Assembly: GCA_963662155.1 (NCBI GenBank)
Contig: OY759263.1
Span: 43,014,969 to 43,078,968 of the forward strand
Length of the DNA stretch: 64,000 bases
Origin: Lamellibrachia columna
Lineage: Eukaryota; Annelida; Polychaeta; Sabellida; Siboglinidae
Direction of reading: 5' to 3'
The position numbers were made by a program, and so were the translations under genes. The notes beneath the pieces are model-generated. The model was not told the DNA's origin, searched no databases, and saw only the letters and a program-made list of their open reading frames with translations. Shown one piece after another: positions 24,485 to 64,000 of the stretch; the stretch's first letter is position 1; each line of letters starts with the position of its first letter.

Positions 24485-24757
24485 AATTATGTTAGAAAAG
24501 AACGCACCACCGAATGTATTGGTGGATACATTGTGTGGTTATTTAAACATAGTATGTTTACATGTAGAAAGAAACTCAACGATGTTGTCTAAAATGTATT
24601 ATATATTTGTTATTCATAAACAAGATGCATTTTAGAGTACGTTTCGTTGATTCGCTGAGCAGTTTTTACAAATTGTACATAGTCGTATTCCTGCTATACT
24701 TTGTATGTTTCGTAGGCACAAAGTACACGTATATATTTCTAGGATTGGCATAGAGTG

Positions 24758-50848
<26,091 letters not shown>

Positions 50849-51619
50849 CGCGAATTTATAGCGTTGGAAGGAACGGACATTTTATGCATACATGATGTGG
50901 CATCCGTGTGAAACCAAAAATAAAAATAACATGATACAGTGTTTTTTGTTTATTGATTTTGAAGTAAGGGGTCGTTCACCTTGTCGATAATTGTGAGCGG
51001 TCCCTAAACGTGCATACTGTCTGTTTATCCATGGACAAACTGGTACACGTCGGAATGCTTTATACAAACAACACACAGCTACACAAAGACGATCACGCGA
51101 AACTGCATTGATGAATACGCAACTAATGTTGACGCAGCCACGCAGAACATTAACTTGTGGATACCCGTAAAATGTCTTCGTCCTTCACACGGTAGCAATC
51201 ATTATACCTTTCATATTCAGCGGTCATATCACAAAACTACCTGCATGCGCTAGAAGTCAGCACCCTTATGAACTGTGATCAGAAAATATACGATGAGTTT
51301 GTTTGGAAAGATGCACCGAAGCTCGACGTTAAGCGAACAAGCTTCTCCCAATTTCGTTTCGTGTCAAACATCGATATTTTGACATGACAGTGGGTCAAAG
51401 CGAGATATATGCATTGCGTCCTAAAAGTGTCAAGATTCACAACACATATGGTACACAACACGATAGGCATCGTTCTGGATCCGATGCATGTTGCTGGTCT
51501 TTGTGTTGCATTTACTCTGTGAGTGTTGTTTTGCAAGCTGTTATATGTAGTACACGTGATGACTTTCAAAATGGTTCAACTAATAAAACCGTTTTATTGT
51601 TGTGAAAAACATTGTGTCG
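50849..51619 (+). other. 3' flank of metalloprotease 1
   Basis: Contains the poly(A) signal AATAAA at 50919-50924. Beyond it I see no supported gene. Confidence 0.5.
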
Positions 51620-52040
51620 ACGGACCGCAGAATGTTACAAAGAATAGAAAGGCGAACAAGTAAGCTGATTCTAGAACTTAGAGATAAACGCACTCACGAA
51701 TGCGGCTTACTAACACGATATACGAAGATGTTAAGATTATATCAAATATACGTTTTAGAGTATTGAATTGGCATGACAATAATGAAGTAGAACAAGAGGA
51801 CATGAAAGAAAGGACGCTAATAAAGGAACACTGTATACTGGATATAAGAAAGTATTAATTCTTACAATAAACAAGTAGAAATATGTATCTATTGTGTAAA
51901 TGGTAGCAGGGTGAATGTGTTTAAAGAAACAATATATAAATATATCATAAGTGCGGATTACACAATGACGAATAATCTTTGAACTCTCGATATACAGTGG
52001 TTTCCACTAACCATAAGTCATTTCTTGCTTTCAATGGCAG
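51620..52040 (+). mobile_element. LINE second-family 3' fragment
   Basis: Degenerate RT C-terminus (LQRIERRTSKLILELRDKR, as at 6430-6480 on the - strand), then the family 3' UTR (GAATGTGTTTAAAGAAACAA, GTGCGGATTACACAATGA). Stops and indels throughout. Confidence 0.7.
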
Positions 52041-52688
52041 TCAGTTTAATATTGAAGTAAGAAAACATAACCTAGTAGATCAGTGTTGTGCGACGTAATT
52101 CTTACGCAACTAGACAATCACGTCACGTGGGTTCGATTGCATAATTGCGTAAACATAACGTAATCTGTGAACACAAAAGAAAACACCCATAAAATATTGT
52201 TCTAAAGGTATCTGTAGTATGCCAGTGACCCATGAGTGTAGTATTTCGATGAATCGATGCACTTAGGAAATTACTGCCGCATCACTGATCTAAACATGCA
52301 ACTCGTATACACAAACAAAGCTCCGCTGTCGTGTCCATAAGGACGATAAGGAAGAATATGTGCACCTGGTACGATAGTACAGTCATTAATGTGTAGTCTG
52401 GGGGTACATTACGAAACTGTTCGCATAAATTCAATTTTATGACTACAGATGCACCATTTCCGTAACACCAGTTAACAGATAAAGACGACCGATACTAATC
52501 ACACGCGCTAGGTGGCGTACAAGTCTCCGTTCAAATTGCACTCACTAGCTGCACCATAATCTTCAAATAGATAGATAGATCGCTGCTCAGACAAACATTT
52601 TAATCCACACGGAGCATTTTAAGACAGTTCGGCCCCCATAATGCTATACTGGTAGTATATAGTATGAGTGCATGCGTATGTGAGTGTA

Positions 52689-52728
<40 letters not shown>

Positions 52729-53060
52729 TGTGTTTGTTTGTGTGTATTTATGTTTGTATACCATTATGGCTAAATATGGTACCCAAAAATGTCTTACTTT
52801 AGGCTGCTCAGTGTCTGCAATAGACAATTCAACAAGATCGCGAGTCACTGCTGTAGCAACTACTCCCTCTCTCAGAAGACAACAAACAGAAACATCAGCA
52901 ACAACTGAGGATCACATTGGGAATTAGTGTACTACTGTGTGCTTTGATGCGTTATCCTCGGGGTAATTTTTTACAAGATATTGTTGTATTGTTATTCATG
53001 TATAAAAGTGCACTAAATATATTGATGCTGCTGTTTCTGCTATTGCTATTGACTTGCTAA
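52041..53060. other. Intergenic DNA with a (GTGC)n microsatellite
   Basis: GTGC repeats at about 52,690-52,730 and a short GATA run near 52,568. No supported gene. Confidence 0.5.
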
Positions 53061-53071
53061 ACAGCAGCAGC

Positions 53072-53104
<33 letters not shown>

Positions 53105-53128
53105 CAGCAGAAGCAGCAGCAGCATCAT

Positions 53129-53160
<32 letters not shown>

Positions 53161-53200
53161 TCAGCAGCAGCAGCAACAGCAGCAGCAACAACAGACGAAC
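53061..53200. repeat. (CAG)n-rich trinucleotide tract
   Basis: Interrupted AGC/CAG repeats with CAT interruptions. No acceptor or donor makes it a convincing polyglutamine exon. Confidence 0.85.
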
Positions 53201-53469
53201 ACGTAATACAAGTTTAGAGAAAAAGGATACATAAAAATAAATGTCTCAATATCTGCAGATTCAGAAGAACTCGCAACAGTTGTCGGAGAAACCTGACAAA
53301 CACAATTATGTTCACGCGATGACTGTATGTGCTGCAATCAGTGGTCAGCGGCGGTCAGTGTGACGCTGCTATCAGATACTATGTTATCGCAAAGTTCATC
53401 ACAGCAATAACGAAGACTAAGCACCGCACAAACAACGCGTGTCTAATAACATGCGCATAACAACGACGT

Positions 53470-53505
53470 CACGGGACGTCACGTGACGTCACGTGACGTC
53501 CCGTG
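53470..53505. promoter_or_regulatory. 36-bp perfect palindrome: CRE with flanking E-boxes
   Basis: The sequence is its own reverse complement. The centre is a full CRE (TGACGTCA at 53484-53491), with CACGTG E-boxes overlapping on both sides (53480-53485, 53490-53495) and CACGGGACGTC arms outside. It could bind CREB/ATF and bHLH-ZIP dimers. It lies about 2.8 kb upstream of metalloprotease 2. Function is an inference. Confidence 0.5.
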
Positions 53506-53655
53506 CAGTTCGGCGACGTCAGCTACTCCACAGACGCAGTCCAGTAAACCAGCACGCCACGGAGGACGCTCACGAAATCTCACTCGTCTCACTGGGTGAG
53601 TGAACCCACTGGGGAAAACACATGACATATAGTTATCAAAATGCCTGCAGGATAG

Positions 53656-53657
<2 letters not shown>

Positions 53658-53734
<77 letters not shown>

Positions 53735-53735
53735 C
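53658..53735. repeat. (ACGC)n microsatellite
   Basis: About 75 bp of pure ACGC tetranucleotides. Confidence 0.97.
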
Positions 53736-53833
53736 ACAAACATAGTAGCCCCCCTCTTATAGGTCTTTGTTGAGAGGGGCATTATTTGCTGCAAGGTAAA
53801 GTGGTCTCTGGTGACGAGGTGACACATCTAGAG

Positions 53834-53850
53834 CCTATACGAAGATAACC

Positions 53851-53940
<90 letters not shown>

Positions 53941-53950
53941 GGTTATCTTC

Positions 53951-54006
<56 letters not shown>
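53834..54006. repeat. (TA)n tracts with unique inverted arms
   Basis: TACGAAGATAACCATTATAT enters the first TA run (about 53,855-53,936), and its reverse complement ATATAATGGTTATCTTCGTA leaves it (to about 53,955). The whole stretch can fold as one hairpin of about 120 nt. A second TA run follows to 54,005. Confidence 0.9.
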
Positions 54007-54009
<3 letters not shown>

Positions 54010-54029
54010 GTATGCAAATCATAAACCAA

Positions 54030-54560
54030 ATACCACGAATAAGTCTTGCTTAAATGTAAAATATTTCACAAATTCATGTTACAAATTCATTCCACCACTC
54101 ATTGTCGTGAAAAATTTTATATATTCTAGTTTCTAGTGTCGAACACATCCAAGCCACCATTCCATGTAATAGTTGTTCGAACACCTCCAGGCACCAGTGC
54201 TTCACCACAACGAATAACTCATCGCGCCCTACAAAGCTCCTTAAACTTGGAGCGACTGGCCTCGGACACCAACTTTGTGATCATGCTTCCGAGCTTCCCT
54301 GGCCACTTTGTGGAGAAATAAAGAAGATCGCCACTGTTAAAACTGATGACGTCATAGTAGAAACATAGCTCTATCACGTGACATGCCTTAGCGATGTACC
54401 GATGTGATTGCTTACGCACTTGTTTGTTATTGCCTTGCATCAAAGAAGCCGCACCATTCGTCTTCCCGGCCATATTCACAGCGCCATCGTATTTATGCTT
54501 GGCTGTGCATATTTTGAGTGTTCAAACTGAGCTGCTCGACCACATAACCCTGGCGTAACA
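54030..54560. other. Possible promoter-proximal DNA, no firm gene
   Basis: A - strand ATG at about 54,473 in the context AATATGGCCGGGAAG (YY1-like ATGGCC) opens a frame of 60-85 codons. No family, and the only donor-like site near it (GTGC|GTAAGC) is weak. Left unassigned. Confidence 0.2.
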
Positions 54561-54900
54561 CAAGAGAAACGCCAAGAATTCTTCAAGGATCGTATGTTTT
54601 TCGAGCATATTTCAGGACAACGTTCAACTGTTCGTTGTTTTCATGTCACAAGCCTTGTCAACGCTGATGGAATAAAACATTTTTTTTGCATTTTGGACAC
54701 GGTCTTTTGCTGGATCTGTTCCCCGATGATGAAAGTAATGTCCAGTGTTAAGACAGGTGGCGTCATGGCGGTGTCTTCTCAATGCAATACTCCGTTCTTC
54801 GTAGAGAATGACCGTCTTTATAATTTACTGCAGCTTAAGGCGATTATCTCGCACAATTGTTTACAAACCCGAAAACAGCTGCCATTGGAAATTCACTAAC
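54560..54900 (+). repeat. Diverged dispersed repeat, copy 2
   Basis: Homologous to the - strand of 1140-1530 over about 300 bp at low identity, in the same internal order. Class unknown. Confidence 0.45.
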
Positions 54901-55574
54901 AAATTCACTGACACCAAGAATCAATGTGTGCTTAGTAATAGTCACTACGAAGATAAGGCAGGGTGAGGGTGAGGGGGCAAATTAGAACGAATATGAGACA
55001 AATGGCAGAACTGGTGGTAATGCCTCTAGTGTTAATGTTTGAAATGTCCTCATATGAGGACCAAGTGAAAAAGTAAACAAAAAAGCCAGCCGAAATAAAG
55101 GGGGGTGCCGGGGCAACTGATGGACACCCCTGGAACCGTCCATGACTATGTCCATTTCTCTTGCTTTGTACGTTGTGTTGCTAATTAGCCCGTCATGAGA
55201 GTTTGTGTTCAATATAGGGGTTCGATTCTTTGTGACTGCACAGAAAACACTGGTATATCTACAGAACACCTTTCTTCTAGAACTCATTATTTCAAATATT
55301 GCCCATAGTTAATCTTATTACGTATCTAATACAAGGTACTATGTAAGGAAGTTGTCTTTTCGTCATGTTTCCTATTTCACAAACGCATTCCGTGATACCC
55401 TATTGATGCCACCAGTGTGTTTCACAGTGCAAATATTGCCGTAGTGGTTCCTTCGGAATACTCATGCACCTCAATGTCACCACCAAGTATGTTATATACT
55501 ATCGGTTAGTCAAAGTATGAATACTCTAAATATTGAAAATATTATTACACCATAGTTGAAATGTTATTACAATA

Positions 55575-56200
55575 TCAATTCAGTCAATCAATCAATCAAT
55601 CAATAACTAATTTTATTCCCAACAACCAACAGTACAAATTACATTATTACAAAATACTGCACCATTTGCAACATATAAAAAATAAACAATAGAGTGTTGG
55701 TAGAAAGGGGGTGTACAGAAGTGTGATACATATCTGTGGTTCACCCCCAACTAGTATAGTTACGTATGATACAAATACAATATCTTACAATACATTTGAA
55801 TTGCAAATTCCTAAATAATGGCTAATGCATACAGTGCCTACAACATAATAATAATAATGTTTGATTATAATTATTTTTATTTTTGTTAGACCTAATACAT
55901 AGAAAGAAGATGTAACTTATAAGTTTTTTTAATGCTTATATGCTTCTGCAGCTAGTGATGCTTTCATGCAACGAATGCCATAGTTTTACTCCACACACAG
56001 AAATGCACATTGATTTTATGTTGGTACGCACACGATGACTTCTGATGGTATTTTTCTGTCGAATACCATGTGCTGAAGCGGATGATTCCTGAATAATATA
56101 TAATTAGTTTTCGACAAGTTCGGTGATAATTTGTTTATAGCAAACCATTTGCACAATCAGGCAAGTTCTCTATTTTTGCCAAGTTCACTGCAACTATTTA
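55575..56200 (-). mobile_element. LINE 3' end with (TTGA)n tail
   Basis: The - strand reads KWFAINKLSPNLSKTNYILF (near 56,150), the same segment as LQNWFAVNKLSVNVNKT in the third LINE family, then, after a deletion, a VKLWHSLHESI-like C-terminus near 55,960. The 3' UTR ends at 55,575 in TTGATTGATTGATTGATTGA on the - strand, the short tandem tail typical of CR1-group LINEs. Confidence 0.7.
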
Positions 56201-56306
56201 GTTGATTATTACAGTATCGTATTGGTTGTAAAAAAAACATAATTTATGTATCGCACTCTTCATCACAGTCGATAGGTGCAGCTCTTCAATGTTTACGGTG
56301 ACAACA

Positions 56307-61929
<5,623 letters not shown>

Positions 61930-61959
61930 GTGAGCTCTACGACTCTTTATCTTTTTATT

Positions 61960-62052
61960 CCTTATTAGGAGAGGCCGCTCGGATCATCCTTATTAGGAGA
62001 GGCCGCTCGGATCATCCTTATTAGGAGAGGCCGCTCGGATCATCCTCCGCTA
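61960..62052. repeat. 28-bp tandem repeat, three copies
   Basis: CTTATTAGGAGAGGCCGCTC plus GGATCATC three times in a row, immediately before the 66-bp satellite. Confidence 0.95.
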
Positions 62053-62054
62053 CG

Positions 62055-64000
62055 ATGTCCTGTCAGTTGCGTCCTTCTCGACAACCTCTGCCACCTCCGT
62101 GTCTCTCCTCACCACGTCTCTCATTATTAACCTTTGCTATCCCATCCACAACCTTTGCCACCTCCGTGTTTCTCCTCACCACGTCACTCATTCTTAACCT
62201 TTGCTGTCCCCTCCACAAACTCTGCCACCTCCGTGTCTCTCCTCACCACGTCTCTCATTCTTAAACTTTGTGTCCCCTCCACAACCTATGCCACTTGCGT
62301 GTCTCTCCTCACCAAGTCTCTAATTCTTAAACTTTGCTGTCCACTCCACAACCTCTGCCACATCTGTGTCTCTCCTCACCACATCTCTCATTCTTAACCG
62401 TTGTGTCCCCTCCACAACCTCTGCCACCTCCGTGTCTCTCCTCACCACGTCTCTCATTCTTAACCTTTGTGTCCCCTCCACAACCTCTGCCACCTCCGTG
62501 TCTCTCCTCACCACGTCTCTCATTCTTAACCTTTGTGTCCCCTCCACAACCTCTGCCACCTCCGTGTCTCTCCTCACCACGTCTCTCATTATTAACCTTT
62601 GCGTCTCATCCACAACCTCTGCCACCTCCGTGTCTCTCCTCACCACGTCTCTCATTCTTAACCTTTGCTATCCCATCCACAACCTTTGCCACCTCCGTGT
62701 CTCTCCTCACTACGTCACTCATTCTTAACCTTTGCTGTCCCCTCCACTCTGCCACCTCCGTGTCTCTCCTCACCACGTCTCTCATTCTTAACCTTTGTGT
62801 CCCCTCCACAACCTCTGCCACCTCCGTGTCTCTCCTCACCACGTCTCTCATTCTTAACCTTTGCTATTCCATCCACAACCTCTGCCACCCCCGTGTCTCT
62901 CCTCACCACGTCTCTCATTCTTAACCTTTGTGTCTCCTCCACAAACTCTGCCACCTCCGTGTCTCTCCTCACCACGTCACTCATTCTTAACCTTTGCTGT
63001 CCCCTCCACAAACTCTGCCACCTCCGTGTCTCTCCTCACCACGTCTCTCATTCTTAACCTTTGTGTCCCCTCCGCAACCTCTGCCACCTCCGTGCCTCTC
63101 CTGACCACGTCTCTCATTCTTAACCTTTGTGTCCCATCCACAACCTCTGCCACCTCCGTGTCTCTCCTCACCACGTCTCTCATTCTTAACCGTTGTGTCC
63201 CCTCCACAACCTCTGCCACCTCCGTATCTCTCCTCACCACGTCTCTCATTCTTAACCTTTGTGTCCCCTCCACAACCTCTGCCACCTCCGTATCTCTCCT
63301 CACCACGTCTCTCATTCTTAACCTTTGTGTCCCATCCACAACATTTGCCACCTCCGTGACTCTCCTCACCACGTCACTTATTCTTAACCTTTGCTGTCCC
63401 CTCCACAAACTCTGCCACCTCCGTGTCTCTCCTCACCACGTCTCTCATTATTAACCTTTGCTATCCCATCCACAACCTTTGCCACCTCCGTGTCTCTCCT
63501 CACCATGTCACTCATTCTTAACCTTTGCTGTCCCCTCCACAAACTCTGCCACCTCCGTGTCTCTCCTCACCACGTCTCTCATTCTTGAACTTTGTGTCCC
63601 CTCCACAACCTCTGCCACTTGCGTGTCTCTCCTCACCAAGTCTCTAATTCTTAAACTTTGCTGTCCACTCCACAACCTCTGCCACATCTGTGTCTCTCCT
63701 CACCACATCTCTCATTCTTAACCTTTGTGTCCCCTCCACAACCTCTGCCACCTCCGTGTCTCTCCTCACCACGTCTCTCATTCTTAACCTTTGTGTCCCC
63801 TCCACAACCTCTGCCACCTCCGTGTCTCTCCTCACCACGTCTCTCATTCTTAACCTTTGTGTCCCCTCCACAACTTCTGCCACCTCCGTGTCTCTCCTCA
63901 CCACGTCTCTCATTATTAACCTTTGCGTCTCATCCACAACCTCTGCCACCTCCGTGTCTCTCCTCACCACGTCTCTCATTCTTAACCTTTGCTATCCCAT
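62055..64000. repeat. 66-bp minisatellite with higher-order structure, reaches window end
   Basis: The unit contains GTGTCTCTCCTCACCACGTC, TCTCATTCTTAACCTTTG and CCACAACCTCTGCCACCTCC, with 66-68-bp spacing. Marked variants (CTTGCGTG, ACCAAGTCTCTAATTC, CCACATCTG) recur in the same order at about 62,130-62,660 and 63,455-63,980, an offset of 1,324 bp or about 20 units. Frames on both strands stay open but are repeat artefacts. Confidence 0.95.

Larger units (their letters stand above)
22930..24489 (-). mobile_element. Gag-only Ty3/gypsy-type LTR element with target duplication
   Basis: Two 164-bp LTRs (22935-23098 and 24321-24484) start TGTTGTATATTC and end ATTTAACA. They differ at about nine sites and are flanked by a perfect 5-bp duplication AATTA (22930-22934 and 24485-24489). 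Reading on the - strand, TGGCGACGAGACGG just inside the 5' LTR (about 24303-24316) is a primer-binding site of gypsy style, and GGGAGGGAAA (23099-23108) is a polypurine tract abutting the 3' LTR. Between them lies a damaged gag and no protease, RT or integrase. It must have relied on another element for movement. Confidence 0.9.

Noticed and set aside
53061..53200. Polyglutamine-coding exon
   Set aside because: CAG tract without a splice-bounded frame. Interruptions and stops fit a simple repeat.
62320..63979. Arg/Val/Glu-rich - strand repeats resembling a coiled coil
   Set aside because: Translation of the 66-bp satellite. Equally open frames exist on the + strand.

Overview
The window looks like nuclear DNA of an invertebrate animal. 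It has split genes with GT-AG introns, AATAAA signals, a metazoan proteasome-receptor gene (ADRM1/Rpn13), several non-LTR retrotransposon families, a tRNA-derived SINE, hAT-type elements, and a very high load of microsatellites and minisatellites. A lophotrochozoan (mollusc or annelid type) or similar marine invertebrate fits best, but I cannot name the species. Almost every long open frame is retroelement or tandem-repeat sequence. The real coding sequence is in short exons that I assembled from splice sites and reading phase.

Layout. 1-8.7 kb: AT-rich DNA, then three LINE copies (two on +, one on -). 8.87-11.1 kb: the last four exons of ADRM1 (+), with RTE-type LINE debris in the last intron. 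11.7-14 kb: SINE and LINE fragments. 14.3-20.7 kb: an imperfect tandem segmental duplication of about 3.3 kb. It carries a SMYD4-like C-terminus (+) and a duplicated 202-nt exon on the - strand. 21.2-24.5 kb: a 467-bp hAT-type MITE with an 8-bp target duplication, and a 1.55-kb LTR element that keeps only gag, with a 5-bp target duplication.

24.76-50.85 kb: a complete secreted zinc metalloprotease gene of reprolysin (M12B) type. Twelve exons join in phase to give 358 codons plus stop, with HELGHALGMYHD in exon 8. Its introns hold (TA)n/(TG)n blocks, 46-, 69- and 66-bp minisatellites, LINE copies, a hAT-type element carrying a FLYWCH-like fragment, and P2XR_C-like and THAP-like relics. 56.3 kb to the window edge: a diverged tandem paralogue with the same exon order (HEIGHILGMYHY). 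It lacks one intron and continues past the window. A 74-bp minisatellite starts at one of its splice donors, and a 66-bp array with higher-order structure fills the last 2 kb.

How it fits together. The two metalloproteases share a signal peptide, a CF-x-CD-x-KC cysteine motif, a propeptide-like region, the zinc-binding helix and even some intron sequence, so they arose by tandem duplication. Their introns have since become reservoirs of transposons and satellites. The most interesting leads are the satellites abutting exon borders, a possible 2-nt micro-exon or ratchet site, the 202-nt exon conserved in both segmental copies, and the cleanly delimited transposons. I found no rRNA gene, intact tRNA gene, CRISPR array or prokaryote-type operon.
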